A stretch of DNA of 64,000 bases from positions 24,582,963 to 24,646,962 of the forward strand of contig OX638133.1 of assembly GCA_951804985.1 (NCBI GenBank), given 5' to 3'. Numbering within the stretch: the stretch's first letter is position 1; each line of letters opens with the position of its first letter. Made by a program: the position numbers and the translations under genes. Positions 1 to 12,997 of the stretch are shown in pieces. The notes beneath the pieces are model-generated. The model was not told the origin of the DNA. It made no database searches and worked only from the letters and a program-made list of their open reading frames with translations. The DNA comes from Dryomyza anilis (Eukaryota > Arthropoda > Insecta > Diptera > Dryomyzidae).

Positions 1-1081
1 ATAGTGTATAAAAAATCTAAATTAGTATGAGTTTAGATTTAAATATCTTAAAAGCATAGGGACGAAATTAGTTGAAAACAAAAAAGTAGTTGAAAACTGC
101 AAATTTGTTTTCTACAAATTTTATTTGTTAAAAAAAATTAAAATCAACACACAGCATTATATAGAATTGATGTATGGAATATTCATAGACAAATTGTTTT
201 TCTTGTTTTGTTGAGTAGTGTTTCTAACATATTTCTGTGTTTATGACATAAATTTATATCGCTATCACTGCAGATAAAAATTGAAAGACTCAGTTTGTCT
301 ATTCTCTAATAAAAACTATCAACGCTTTTTGCAACTCAGTTCATTACTTTCTAATGGAAATTTAAGTCACATATTCCCCCACCGCCGGGCTTGTAACTAT
401 ACCGAGTAACATTATACTGCCACCTTGACATGCGTTGCAAAATATTACTAAATATTGACATATTGAGTAAACGTACAAAGAGACCGACATCACGTAACGT
501 AACGAGATATGCGTCCTTAGAAGCGAACTTGTTTAACATACCTACTAAATATTTGCATAAAATACATATATCCTAGGCATATGAATTACTCTTCTATTAT
601 TTTTATGGGTTTTGATACTTAGTGGATATGGATAATATGTAAATATATTATTTTTAAAATATTATTTCTAATTCAATGTACAATTTCAAAAAAAAACATT
701 GCTTATATGCAGAACAGTATAGCCATAATAGAGCAGAATATTTTTTAAAAATTTCAATCAATTTGTCTCAACCTCTGGTATTTGCTGCGAAAATTAATAA
801 GGACAGTAGCAAAGTTTGGTTTGGTTTATTTTTTAAATATTTAAATTTTTATTAAATAATTTATCATTGTTTAAGTAAGTAATAGTATGTTCTTAAGTTA
901 GAGATGAAATTATATTTGTTTACTTAGAAAATATTGTGGTTGAAATTGGGGCGATTATAGCAGTGTAGCTCCGAAAACATTTATCTAATAAAAAAAACTA
1001 CAAAGTAAAGGCAAGTCTTACAGAAAATTGCAGAAATTGTTGTATACTCTATGACAATTTCTGAAAATTCGATTAATTGAG
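1..1081. other. AT-rich intergenic DNA, nothing recognised
   Basis: No coding frame with domain signatures, terminal repeats or tandem array is visible. Open frames here are short and of low-complexity composition. Confidence 0.6.
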
Positions 1082-1933
1082 CACCCAGAAAAAAAAACAT
1101 GGTAAATTAATAGTATTTCAATAAAAAAACAATAATTTATACTATTAAAATTAGCCAATAGGATGCGTCTCATTAATTAAGTAATATTGGAACTGTTAAT
1201 ACAATATTTTGTTGTACCATAAATTTCATAATGTGCTCCTTTAATTACAATAAGCAAAACCTATAAATATTTAATGATACGTATTATTAATTTTATAGTA
1301 TAGTCGAATTACATTTTCCTAATAATTTATTAAAACAAAAGTGGATTTTAGTAAATTTACTGTTTTAATTAAATTTTATTATTTTAATTAAATGTCGAAA
1401 CGGAAATTCACTTTTAAAAAATCACACACATAAATGGACACTTCTCGTTGCAAAAGGTTATAGCACATTCAATGTTCGCTTCAGTTTCCAATACTTGAGT
1501 CTGCATTTAGAGTCCGTCGCCATAACAGAAGTTCGATTTATTATTTATTATCTGTAATAAATAGAAAACGGTTAAATATAATGAATTTACATTAAATACA
1601 TTAATTCCTTACCAATGTTGCTATTAATAATGTGGATTATTACAAAACATGCATGCGACCATTTTGAGCAAACACAAACACGCAGAAGTTTATATTCTTG
1701 TTTATGTTTTTTATGCCACGTTGGTTATTATAGGATGAAACCATTAAAACAATAGTATTTATTCTATTAAAAATGATAATATTGATATATTTAGATTTAT
1801 GGTACAGAATTTTTCCAATACTATTAAATTAATTAGAAAACTTTTGATTAAAAAAGAAAAAACTATTATTTCATGAACCATAAAATTAATGGTCGTACCA
1901 TTTAGTACTTAATGGGACATTTTCTTCTGAGTG
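1082..1933. mobile_element. MITE-like TIR element, family F2, long copy
   Basis: The left end reads CACCCAGAAAAAAAA and the right end TTTTCTTCTGAGTG, an imperfect terminal inverted repeat. The outer parts match the 369-bp element at 37784-38152 closely: about 260 bp at the left, including the word for 'ATGATACGTATTATTAAT', and about 110 bp at the right. The interior (about 1345-1815) is absent from the short copy, so this is either a longer progenitor or a copy with an insertion. No transposase frame is visible. Confidence 0.65.
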
Positions 1934-1957
1934 AGTCCATCGTTTAGTTGCACGAGG

Positions 1958-2157
1958 TTAAAAATTTCGTCTATCACAAAAAGTTTTATTTTGCGACATG
2001 TATAAATGAAACCGGCTGTTTCGTTTATCAACATTTTACGATTTGTAGATTTCTCCATGTCAAGATTCAACTCATTTTTTAATGATCTGGATGAAACAGT
2101 CGGTTTTATTTTTCCATGTCGCAAAATAAAACTTTTTGTGATAGACGAAATTTTTGA
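1958..2157. repeat. Foldback hairpin element
   Basis: Arms at about 1958-2020 and 2090-2157 are inverted copies of each other; both contain the word for 'TCGTCTATCACAAAAAGTTT' or its complement, with a spacer of about 70 bp. This would form a long hairpin. Open frames across it on the minus strand are by-products of the hairpin. It begins just after the end of the F2 element. Confidence 0.65.
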
Positions 2158-3429
2158 TCTGTGCGTTTGCCGGTAATATGCCCGAAATATTCCAGAAAAA
2201 TGCCAAAAATTTTGTCTCATGTTACCTTTTCATAAAATGAGAATAATAGGTGGCCCACTTACGTTTTATCACATTTGGAGAGCTATTCAAAATTATTTTT
2301 CTACATTAAAATATGTTAAAAACATTATTAAAAGTCATGCAAGAGATTTGAATCAAGATTATATACACTACAATATAAGGAAATTATTGGGTTTTTTTCT
2401 GGTAAACCCTACACGGATAGAAAAGATTTGTTTGAGTATGCTTGCATGTAATAAAAACGTAATTCGAAATCACCATATAAATATTAGAAATAATATCTAA
2501 TTACATTATGATTGAATTGTATTATTTTTTTGTTCAGAGTGTAATATATATACGATATTTAAACATAAATTGCTTTAATCGCGGGTTTATATGAATTTAC
2601 TATATTGATGTTTCTATAGAAATATATATTTTTCATCAGACATTAATGTTTCTTATTTCTGCTATTTAATACAGCTACGGATGTCAATCCCGGGATCCCG
2701 GAAGTTGAGTCAAATCAGTCCCGAAAACCCCATCCCAGGATCATCGTTAAATCCCGGGATTTTCGGAATTACAAAAAACGCTAGTAGATCAATTATTAAT
2801 AGTTTATTCAAAAGTCTTTCAAAGTTTTTATACACATTTCGTGCAAAAGTAAATCTAACATTTAATGAACTAAAATCTTAAAACACTGATGTCAATAATA
2901 ATGAGTTACATGCTTTTTGACTTTAACAAATTCACAAATTTTTAAAAATTACGTCATTTTCGACTAATAACACTGTTCGGCAAAATTAGCACTTTTGTTC
3001 CTCCCTGTATTTATTCATATCATTTCTACATAATTTTAATGTGCTGATTCGAACTGCGTTTTTAGTTTTTTCCCCATACGTAATGTTTTGGAGAAAATGC
3101 AATTTATTATTTTTGCATTTGGTTGCAATAACCGGTTAAATTTTAAAAATTGAAAAAAAAAAAAAGAATTTGTGAAATCACCGGAAAATCATATTTAATA
3201 AAAAATGTTTTATTATTATTTTAAAATTACTATAGATTCTACTCATTTCGACAATGGTATAGCTTTTCGGTTCCTTTTTGATTTTTGAGATAAATAACTT
3301 TATTATTGAATTTCAACTGTATAAAAATAATTCACTTTTTATTTAAAAAATATTAATTATAACAGTATTTTACTGTTATTTCTAAATATATGATAACAAT
3401 TGTTAAGTAGTTAAGTTTGTAAACATACT
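2158..3429. other. AT-rich intergenic DNA with one CCCGGGAT-rich patch
   Basis: The only distinctive part is about 2680-2765, where the word CCCGGGAT occurs twice with near-copies (CCCGGAAG, CCCAGGAT). Such subterminal words are common in hAT-type elements, but no matching second end was found. The rest shows nothing recognisable. Confidence 0.45.
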
Positions 3430-3953
3430 ATTTCTCCAGTAGAATTCTTTCCCGTAGAATTCTTCCACGTAGAGTTTTTCCCAGTAGAAGTTTTAGTGTG
3501 GTGAATTTTAGTGTGGTGAGTTTGAGTTTGATGAATTTTAGTGTGGTGATTTTTAGTGTGGTGAACTTTAGTGTAGTTGATTTTGTTTTCTATCCTTTTT
3601 TATTTTTCTGTTGTTTTTGAGTTATTGCTTAAGTTTTGTGCTTTTTTTTTTTGTTTTTGCTTTCGTTTTTGTGTTTTTGCTTTTGTATTTTTTTTTGTAT
3701 TTGTGTTTTTTTTTTCATCTTTTTAGCTTGTGTATGTGCCGAGTTATGTCGTTTTCAAAGTTTAGGTTGTATGGAAGGTGCCACGCCCCTTTGTCCAATC
3801 CTGCCCATATATAGTCATGACACCCTCCGGACTCCATAGTATCCTGGTGCAAAATTTCAGTTAAATCGGTTCAGTGGTTTAGACGTGATGCTGGAACAAA
3901 CAGACCGACCGACAGACTGACAGACGGATCCAGAGTTTTATATATACAGATAC
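3430..3953 (-). repeat. Dispersed repeat family B, minus copy
   Basis: On the minus strand it starts with TATATAAAACTCTG followed by CCGTCTGTCAGTCTGTCGG, then a segment shared with 14165-14375, an A-rich low-complexity stretch and a short block of the 15-bp CACCACACTAAAATT minisatellite. It carries the uninterrupted version of the site where the copy at 14165 holds a MITE (reads GTGTATGTGCC here on the plus strand). The T-rich open frames at 3611-3839 come from its low-complexity part. Confidence 0.65.
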
Positions 3954-5790
3954 ATTATATTGATTTTTAGTCTGTGTAGGATAACACGAGGTGATGCAGA
4001 TCAAGAATTTATACCTTACCATACCGTTCAATTCGTCTTCTGGTGTTACAGAATAATTACAAATTAGATAGGTTTGTAGGGTTGAAGAGAGTGGTTGTGT
4101 CATTAAAAAAAAAACAATTATGTTTTATATCAATATTTGTCAATTAAAGTATAAAACTATCTAATAGTATTATGAATACATAATTAGAATACAGAATTTT
4201 ATTTGTAAATTTGATGTTGAAGAACACATTAGGGCATGGGATTCTATTCCTTAATGTGATTCAATTTTTGGATTCTGTATATCTGAATTTATTTCCTGTC
4301 AAATTTGGTGCAAATCGGTCGATGGAATTTTTTAAATTTTATATTATTCTAAGTTGACTTAGCAATTTTTGGTTTGTACAAAAAAATGCTAATCAAATTT
4401 TCGAATAAACAGTAAAAAAAACACAATTCAATCTGTTTTAGAATCCTTTTACAATTCCAAACAAAAAAAGGTGCTCCTGCAAAACTCATTTTTTAAACTT
4501 AGCACGTTATGAAATGAGAGTCGATATATTGAATATGAAAAAAATTAAAATTTTGAAATTGAAATTTACCTTATAATCTGTATGGTAATTTGTGAAAAAT
4601 TCATTAAACTCAGCCATTTTACAATTTAAGTTTTAATCTAAACGATTTCAACATAATTCTTTATTTCTACAAATGTTGTAGGTTATATTTACCATTTTTT
4701 TTTACGTACATTTTTTGCAATGCGTTGAATTATTATCCAAAAGTTTTATTATTTACCCTCTGCACATTACCACCTAAGAAAAATAATTATTGAACTTAAT
4801 CCCATTAATGGAAATACTAAGTTTTTAAACCGCTTCAACCGAATTTTTTATTTTGTATTTATTTATTTAATTTTTCTGTTACTTAAGACAGCATAAATCA
4901 CTAGGAAAAATATCTCAAGTGTAAAATCAATAGAAAACCAACTTTGCGAAGAGAAGAAAATACTCAAATAAAAATATTAAAATAAAAAAAAACCTTAAAA
5001 AAAAAGCAATAAAATAAAACTTGCATAAGAAACGAATAATGCTTTTAAAGCGGCATTTTATTTATTACTTATTGTTTTCCCAGAAGTGTCTCAAATCGAA
5101 TAGAAAGCATTGCGCGCAGGAGGCTCTATTCAGCTCCTTGGGCACCTTTTTTACAGAGTGACAAATAAAATATTTACAAATGAAAACAGCGACCGAACCA
5201 ATTGGTCCCACGTCTTGTTTATCAAAAGTTTTAAACATTTTGAAATATAATAAAAAATATTTATAAATAAATGAAAAATATTTTTATTTTAAAAACCTAC
5301 AAATGCGCATTTTATGCTGTTTGCCTAAGTTTCAGTGTACAATATCCTTGTGATTCGCATCTGGTTTGACGTTGACGTCGACAACAGTTTTTGTTAATAA
5401 CTGCTAAATGACAAACTTTAGTGCTTACATGTCACATCACACACACACAAGCACTTACTCAACCACAAACAACTTTGCTCTTATCGATTCCATTTCCGTT
5501 CATAAAAGTACGATTTCTGACATCATTCTTTTCTGTTTTTTTTCTTTTGGATACTTTAAGCCAATGACTTTTTCAGGCATTCCTGCCTACGGAAGTTCAT
5601 TTCGGAATAATTTTTTGTTTCACTTGACTTTTATGTATTTGTTGGTCGCGTGTGACATACGTATTATCTATACAAAGATGCAGATAATGCTGATGTATAT
5701 CAGTCATTTGAAGAGTAATAATTTTGTGTTTATCAGAAAAATAAATAATTGCCATATATCGTTGACGATACTGCAATTAGCGGAATAATT
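3954..5790. other. AT-rich intergenic DNA, no supported gene
   Basis: The longest open frame (5408-5788, 126 codons, starts with ATG) shows no domain, is Ser/Thr/His-rich at the start and generally hydrophobic after, and lies directly against the satellite that follows. I see no splice signals or conserved motif that would make it a gene. Confidence 0.45.
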
Positions 5791-5799
5791 AACTTTGAA

Positions 5800-7630
5800 A
5801 TTAGAAGACATCAATTTTAATTCAGAAAAATCAATTTTCAAATTTAAAAGACATCAATAGCAATTCAGAAATTCTATTTGCAATTCAAAAAGACGTCAGT
5901 TGTAATTTAGAAAATCCATTTAAAATTCAAAAGACATTCAGAAATTCCATTTGAAATTCAAACAACATCAATTGTAATTCAGAAATTCTATTTTAAATTC
6001 AAAAAGACTTCAGTTCTAATTTCGAAAATCCATCTAAAATTCAAAACACATCAATTTTAATTCAGAAATTCCATCTAAAATTCAAAACACATCAATTTAA
6101 TTCAGAAATTCCATCTAAAATTCAAACACATCAATTTTAATTCAGAAAGTCCATTTAAAATTCAAAAGACGCCATTGGTAATTCAGAAATACCATTAGTA
6201 ATTCAGATGACATCAAGATGAATTCAGAAATTCCATTTGAAACGCAAAAGACCTGAAATGTATTTCAGAAATTCTCATTGAAATTCAAAAGACGTAAATT
6301 GTAATTTAGAAATTCCATTTAAAATTCAAAAAGACGTCAGTTGTAATTTATAAATTCCATTTGAAATTCAAACAACATCAATTGTAATTCAGAAATTCTA
6401 TTTTAAATTCAAAAAGACTTCAGTTCTAATTTAGAAAATCCATCTAAAATTCAAAACACATCAATTTTAATTCAAAAATTCCATCTAAAATTCAAAACAC
6501 ATCAATTTTAATTCAGAAATTCCATTTAAAATTCAAATACATCAATTTTAATTCAGAAAGTCCATTTGAAATTCAAAAGACGCCATTGGTAATTCAGAAA
6601 TACCATTAGTAGTTCAGATGACATCAAGTTGAATTCAGAAATTCCATTTGAAACGCAAAAGACCTGAAATGTATTTCAGAAATTCTCATTGAAATTCAAA
6701 AGACGTAAATTGTAATTCAGAAATTCCTTTTGCAATTCAAAAAGACGTCAGTTGTAATTTAGAAAATCCATTTGAAATTCAAAAGACATGAATTGTATAT
6801 TCAGAAATTCCATTTGAAATTCAAACAACATCAATTGTAATTCAGAAATTCCATTTGCAATACAAAAGACGACATTTCAAATTCAGAAATTCCATTTGAA
6901 ATTCAAAAGACATCAACTGTTATTCAGAAATTCCGTTTGAAATTCAAAAGACGTAAATTATAAATCATAAATTCCATTTGAAATTCAAAAAGATGTCAAT
7001 TGTAATCTAGAAAATCCATTTAGAATTCAAAAAACATGAATTGTAATTCAGAATTTCCTTTTGAAATTTAAACAACATCAATTAAAATTCATGAATTCCA
7101 TTTGAAATTCAAAAGTCGCCAATTCTAATTCAGAAATTCAAAAATACATCAATTGTATTTCTGAAATTTCATTTAATTTTCTAAAAACATCAATTGTAAT
7201 TCAGAAATTTCATTTGAAATTGAAAAAACAGCATTTGTAACTAAGAAATTCGATTTGTAATGGTAAAAACATCAATTGTGATTTAAAACTTCGATTTGAA
7301 ATTCCAAACGCATCAATTGTTATTCAGAAAAATCCATTTTAAATTCAAAAAACATCAATTGTTATTCAGAAAAATCCATTTTAAATTCAAAAAAACATCA
7401 ATTGTTATTCAGATATGCCATTTGAAACTCAAAAGACGTCAATTTTAATTCTTAAATTCTTTTAGAAATGCAAAAGACGTCAATTGTATTTCAGAAATTC
7501 CCTTTGAAATTCAAAAGACATCAAATGAAATTGAGAAATTCCTTTTGAAATTCAAAAGGCATCAATTGGAATTCAGATATTCCATTTTAATTTTTAAAAA
7601 ACACCAATTCTAATTCAGAAATTCCACCGT
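5800..7630. repeat. Satellite of about 41-bp units with a 410-bp higher-order repeat
   Basis: Roughly 1.8 kb is built from degenerate copies of a unit of about 41 bp of the form AATTCAGAAATTCCATTTGAA + ATTCAAAAGACATCAATTGT. Neighbouring units differ by substitutions and small indels. Within it, the block beginning near 5951 recurs at 6361, including rare variants such as AAAGACTTCAGTTCTAATTT, giving a second-level period of about 410 bp. No coding potential. Confidence 0.9.
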
Positions 7631-8525
7631 GCATCCGTTTTTTACTCAATTTAGGGCTCATCATAGCACGATTATCTGAAAAAATGACATGATGAATTTA
7701 TAAGGAAGACCCTACAAAATTCTACTAAAAAAAAATATATTACTTCTGATAAACATTTTTATTTTAACAGTGTATAACACGATCTTACAACAACTGTTAC
7801 ATTTTATATTTAAAGATATTGACAGTCCAAGCCCAGTGTATGCTTGGAGAACACTGCAAACATAATAATATTTAGGATAGCCTACCCTACAAACCATTTG
7901 ACGATAATTATTAAATTCGATAAAATAATGATAAATTTTAGATATAAAACTCAAAGTATTTGAAAATTTAATTGCGTGTTCCTTATAATTTTTGTAAAAA
8001 AATAAAATTTTCTGAACAAATAAAATTTGTTTATCGAAAATAAATCCATTTACAATGTCATCTCGATATCTATAATGACAAAAACAACGATATCGTTTTA
8101 GACAGGTTCATTTTTATTGAAAACCCTATCGTTTTCGTATCATTATAGATTATTGAAAACGACAATTTGAGCCTATAAATGATATCCTTTCAATATCGTA
8201 AAATTATCGTTTGGTTTGCTGGGTATAAATAATATGTTTGAATATAAATATGTTTCGCTTGTAAACATATTATGTTTGCATTAAATCAAATTTTATTATA
8301 TACAATTAAAGTTTTGTTTGGGTAAAACATATTTTTATTTGTATCAAATATTTCGCGTTTTAAATAACACATATGATCAAATGTTATATCGAATGAAAGT
8401 TATTTGAATATCGAATAAACATTTCTTAGAACATTTTTAAATTGGTTCATTAGTTTAAGAGAACTCGAAAGGAGAACTTGAAAAAACATTTTTTTTTAAC
8501 AAAAATTTAAGAAAAAATTCATTTA
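7631..8525. other. Intergenic DNA with a short dispersed repeat
   Basis: About 7855-8035 resembles, in inverted orientation, 15425-15580: both contain an ATTATCGTCAAATGGTTTG-type word, an ATTTTATCGAATT word and AAATTTTATTTGTTCAGAAAA. About 8050-8215 is rich in CGATATCG-like words. No gene is supported. Confidence 0.45.
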
Positions 8526-9381
8526 AAACGAGTTGGGAAAGTTAGGTCACATGGGTAAGTTCGGTCACATGGGGCGGATTTTTATAGTCGGTCGTGCCCG
8601 ACTATGGAATACCCTACACCTTTGGTGGGGATATTAACCCTCAGAATATCATTCATATACCAGAAATTTACGTCTTATATCCCCATAAATTAAAAAATTA
8701 TATAAAGTATAAAAAACAAAAAAAAAAATTGAAAAATGTAATTGGGCGGACCACGCCTATATTTAAAATTTTGAAAGGCAAATATTTAATAGATTTGATT
8801 TTAATAATTTACGGATCAAATTTCCACTATGAAAACCCGGGAAATAACGAAAAAAAAAAGTGGGCGGATCACGCCCATTTTTGGGCCACATATTTTTAGG
8901 TGAATTCTAACAATACGTTTTAAATTTTATAACTATACATTGAATACTTTTCGAGTTATTAGTCCCGAAAGAGTTATATAAAATTGACTTGTATGGGAGG
9001 TGGGCGTGTCCGTTGACCGATTTGGCTCATTTTCAAACTCGGTTCCTACTTTTGGCTAAAATATATTGAGACGAAATTTCATCGCATTCTATCAGTATTT
9101 CTCAAGTTATTCTGTATTCGGACAGCAAGACAGCAAGACAGCAAGACGGCAAGACAGCAAGACAGCAAGACAGCAAGACAGCAAGACAGCAAGACAGCAA
9201 GACAGCAAGACAGCAAGACAGCAAGACGGACAGACAGACAGACGGACATGGCTAAACGGACTCGGGTAGTGATGCTGATCAAGAATATATATACTTTTCC
9301 ATACCGGACACGCCTCATAAGGGGCGTTTCAATATATGCACAAAGTTAATATACCCTGTACCTCATAGGTGTAGGGTATAA
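8526..9381 (+). repeat. GTCT-bearing dispersed repeat (DINE/mini-me-like), full copy
   Basis: One of six recognisable copies in the window (others at 12328, 34206, 37008, 59550 and 61566). It begins AACGAGTTGGGAAAGTTAGG and ends ACCTCATAGGTGTAGGGTATA. The last 30 bp are a small palindrome (TACCCT...AGGGTA). An internal CAGA/CAGCAAGA microsatellite sits before a conserved block ACATGGCTAAACGGACTCGG. This layout resembles the Drosophila DINE-1/mini-me repeats, thought to be nonautonomous Helitrons; the assignment by analogy is tentative. No protein coding. Confidence 0.8.
9119..9250 (+). repeat. (CAGCAAGA)n octanucleotide microsatellite followed by (CAGA)n
   Basis: About 13 tandem CAGCAAGA units with one CGGCAAGA variant, then a few CAGA units, inside the dispersed repeat. 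The same position in the sister copies holds far fewer CAGCAAGA units or mostly CAGA units, so the array length is highly variable. Gln/Ser/Lys-type open frames here are artefacts. Confidence 0.9.
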
Positions 9382-9544
9382 AAATGGAAAAAAATTGAGA
9401 AAGTAGGATGATACCCAAATTTTAATTTTTCAAAATTAGTTCACACTCTTTCAAAGAAATTGAGCTATAAACGACAAAAATATATGGGTAACATTTGAGC
9501 ATAAAAAAAGTTATATGAAAGCAATATAATTGAGTGCTATACAA

Positions 9545-9985
9545 ATAGGCATAAAAATAACAAATAAATGTGAGCGGATCACGATTATATTTTGGGCAAC
9601 TATTGATAGATGATTGCTTGTAATTAATTTTAAATTTTATAACTTTATCTTTAATACTTAACAATATATGTGATCCTACAAAGTAAATCCATATTTCGTA
9701 GTGGATTTAGTAGATTACGTTGACTAAATCGACTCATTTTCGAACTTTGAATTACTATTCTACCAAAATATATTGAAAATAAATTTCACATCATTCGGAA
9801 TAGCAGTTTTAAAGTTATCGTATATAGGCGGACAGACAGACGCTCATATCTAAATCGACTCGGAAAGTGATGTTGACCAAGAAAATATATACTTTTTCAT
9901 ACCAGTCACGTCTACTAAGAGGCGCTAAAATATCCTCACATATATTTTATAACTTGTAACCCATGGGTATTGGGAATAAACATAA
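9545..9985 (+). repeat. Diverged copy of the GTCT-bearing repeat
   Basis: Keeps the order of blocks seen in the full copies (GAGCGGATCACG, TTAAATTTTATAACTTTA, a short GGACAGACAGACG array, TATATACTTTTTCATACC, a GGGTATTGGGAATAA end) but with many substitutions. It follows the full copy by about 160 bp and is clearly older. Confidence 0.6.
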
Positions 9986-11212
9986 GTATTATGCGATTTT
10001 TTTAGTTAATACCCAATTGTAATGCTTTCACATGATTTTTTCTGTTCTCAAAACGTATCCATAGATTTCTTTTATTTTTACATCATTTTCTTTAAAAATG
10101 TACAAGCTAATTTTGCAATTATCTGTGCATTATCTTGCGTTTTCAATTTTTCGCCATTTTTTAAATGCATTTTTTAATAAAATTTTGGTCGACAAAATTT
10201 ACATTTTTCGAGTTCTTCTGTAGAGTTTTCTTAAACCAGTAAACCAATTCCAAACTATTGTAAGAAATGTTTATTGAATATTTAATTATCTTTCAGTCGA
10301 TATATCAATTGCGTTTATGGGTTTTATTAAACGCGAAAAATTTACAAATATGTGTGACCACCTTTTTGAAAGCTCAGTACACAAGTTATTGTCCGAAATC
10401 TCGTAAACCTATCCGTAGAAATTTTTTAATTCATATATTTAAATTCTGCGAGTCATTTCCAATAATACAAAAATAATGGAATTTACTGCGCAAACTTTTT
10501 TTCTCATTTTGTTGTGTAGTGTAGGATAAAACTATAAACATTGGAGACAAAATGTAAATACGCCAATAAAGTACATTCATCCATTATCATTTTTTTATTT
10601 TTTTTTTAAATTGCTGAAAAAAAAATAATTTGTTCGCTGACTTTTTGGAATATCAATATGAACCTCAATGCGCTTCCGTTTTCTGTCCCGTCGGCATTGA
10701 TCACTATTTAATTTATATCTTTTCAGTTTAAATACTACTTGTACAAAAAAAATCAAGTAAATTAATTAATTTTCCTTTGAGATAATAAAGTTTTAAGCGT
10801 ACGAATGTACCGTCCAGAATTCCACGAAATGCCCATATATGACCATATTGTTTAAAACCACATTTGTGTAAAAATAAAACTTTATTGAAAAATATGTCCA
10901 TGCTTCAATGCTTTGAAATGCAATCGTTTAGAATGATTCCAGGAAATACATTTCAAGCTAATTTGATTTTTCACAGAAACATGATAACAAATATTATTTT
11001 TGTTAAATCATTTCGCGATGCTAACAAATTATTTAAGATTCACTAGAAAAAAGCATATACTAAATAAATTCTAATTCCTAATTTTAAACTATATTTATTA
11101 TTGTAATTAATTGTAAAATTTTTTATTTTCATTTACAGTGCTCTCGTTCAAATTATAAATCATCTTTTTATGTGAGTACTATAAATTTTTAAATTATACA
11201 CAACGCAATCAG
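9986..11212. other. AT-rich intergenic DNA, nothing recognised
   Basis: Only short open frames without motifs (for example 10267-10476 and 10864-11046). No terminal or tandem repeat structure seen. Confidence 0.55.
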
Positions 11213-11969
11213 TTAGTGTATTCACAGTTCATGGTATTGGTACGACATTGTATTTTTTTTTTACAAATTAACCAACGCTCAGGGGATGCCCCCTATTCAT
11301 GCAAAGCACAGTGTTGATCGTAAGAAGGGATGATAGGTTAAAAGGAGGGGGGAAAGATAGAGTAGTGTCGGTGAATGTTTGTTTTGAACTTGCCAAAATG
11401 AAAAAAGGGCGCAGGGAGATTGTTCCACAAACGTATCGTGCGACTGAAGAACGAATTCTCTCTATAATGCGTGGTTCTGTTGAGAGCCGAGTGGACTACG
11501 AAGGGGTGGACTTGGTTTGACGCCCGGTGGAATCAGGCCATGTATTTCCCTCGAACACTCACCATTGTAATACCTATAAAACAGGCCTACACACCCAACG
11601 GTCCTTCGGTGCTCAAGAGAACCAATAGACGATGAAATATTTTCATCCCCTATTAAATATATCGCACGTTGTTGGATTCGGTCCAGGAACTCCAAGGAGG
11701 ATTTTGAGGCCCCTGCCCAAATGTGCGACAAACAAATAAATTAACCATTTATGCGTACTATTTATCTTCAATGTCACAATTCATCTTTATTTCACAAAAT
11801 ACGACATCAAAAAACATGCCCCAGGGCTACTCTTAAATACAACACTTGTGGTATTTCACTTTTACACGGGATGCAACAACAAATTGACGTTTCTGTGCTA
11901 TTGTGTCGTATATATACTACATGGTACCAATACCAGACTAGAATACGACAAACTGTGAATACGCTAAGT
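11213..11969. mobile_element. TIR element, family T, carrying a retrotransposon fragment
   Basis: Left end TTAGTGTATTCACAGTTCATGG and right end CAAACTGTGAATACGCTAA form a terminal inverted repeat. The same ends and flanking sequence (CATGGTATTG...ACGA; CCAGACTAGAATACGAC) occur in the 376-bp copy at 30191-30566. About 11250-11735 is foreign to that copy and is a non-LTR retrotransposon tail. Confidence 0.65.
11250..11735 (-). pseudogene. 5'-truncated non-LTR (jockey-type) retrotransposon tail
   Basis: On the minus strand 11731-11462 encodes the extreme C-terminal part of a jockey-clade reverse transcriptase: SHIWAGASKSSLEFLDRIQQ, then SLEHRRTVGCVGLFYRYYNG. After a frame change near 11462 the typical end continues (SFFSRTIRLWNNLPAPFF, then NIHRHYSIF). 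The fragment finishes with a 3' untranslated part and a poly(A) run, visible as T10 at about 11252-11261. All polymerase catalytic motifs are missing, as expected for a 5'-truncated insertion; it cannot move by itself. It lies inside the TIR element at 11213-11969. The family assignment rests on these C-terminal words only. Confidence 0.8.
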
Positions 11970-12327
11970 ATCAAAACAACTAATATAAAATACTTAAAAA
12001 TTATCAAAAAAATATTTTCTAAATGCACTTAGAATAAAATAATTACAGTGAGAATCAATCCAACTTATTCGGTTGTTCAGATACTAGTTCTAAAGTGGTA
12101 CCAAATTAAATAGAAATTCTAGCTTAAAAGAATTCAAAAAATATATTTTTAAACTATTCATTTAGAGTTTTTTTTTATATTTTTCGAGTTTTCCTTCATT
12201 TCGTCACTACATTTGTATTGTAATTAACTACATTTTTTATTTATGTATAGTACTTACGGAAATGTGTAGACAAATTACTACATCCGCATTTATTATTACT
12301 GTATTCTGCATTTATATAATGTATTAA
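11970..12327. other. AT-rich spacer, nothing recognised
   Basis: No coding or repeat structure is visible between the TIR element and the next dispersed repeat. Confidence 0.55.
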
Positions 12328-12964
12328 AAACGAGTTGGGAAAGTTAGGTCACATGGGTAAGTTCGGTCACATAGGGCGGATTTTTATAGTCGGTCGGGCC
12401 CGACTATGGAATACCCTACACCTTTGGTGGGGATATTAACCCTCAGAATATTATTCATATATCACAAATTTGCGTCTTATATCCCCATAAATTAAAAAAA
12501 TTATATTAAGTATAAAAAACTAAAAAAAAAATTTGAAAAATGTAATTGGGCGGACCACGCCTATATTTAAAATTTTAAAAGGCTAATATTTCATAGATTT
12601 GATTTTAATAATTTACGGATCAAATTTCCACTATGAAAACCCGGGAAATAATGAAAAAAAAAAGTGGGCGGATCACGCCCATTTTTGGACTACATATTTT
12701 TAGCTGAATTCTAACAATACGTTTTAAATTTTATAACTATACCTTGAATACTTTTCGAGTTATTAGTTCCGAAAGAGTTACATAAAAGTGACTTGTATGG
12801 GAGGTGGGCGTGTCCGTTGACCGATTTGGCTCATTTTCAAACTCAGTTCCTACTTTTGGCTAAAATATATTGAGACGAAATTTCATCGCATTCTGATCAG
12901 TATTTCTCAAGTTATTCTGTATTCGGACAGCAAGACAGCAAGACAGCAAGACAGCAAGACAGCA

Positions 12965-12997
<33 letters not shown>

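Noticed and set aside
3611..3839. Phe/Leu-rich membrane-like frames
   Set aside because: T-rich low-complexity part of repeat family B; two frames overlap in the same stretch.
5408..5788. 126-codon plus-strand frame
   Set aside because: No domain, composition like the background, ends at the satellite border; a frame of this length is plausible by chance in 64 kb.
5800..7630. CRISPR-like regular repeats
   Set aside because: Units are contiguous and degenerate without unique spacers, in a eukaryotic context; it is a satellite.
8526..9381. Firm assignment of the GTCT repeat as a Helitron
   Set aside because: A 5' TC, 3' CTRR with hairpin and A/T insertion could not be demonstrated; only the layout resembles DINE-1/mini-me, so it is kept as a tentative analogy.
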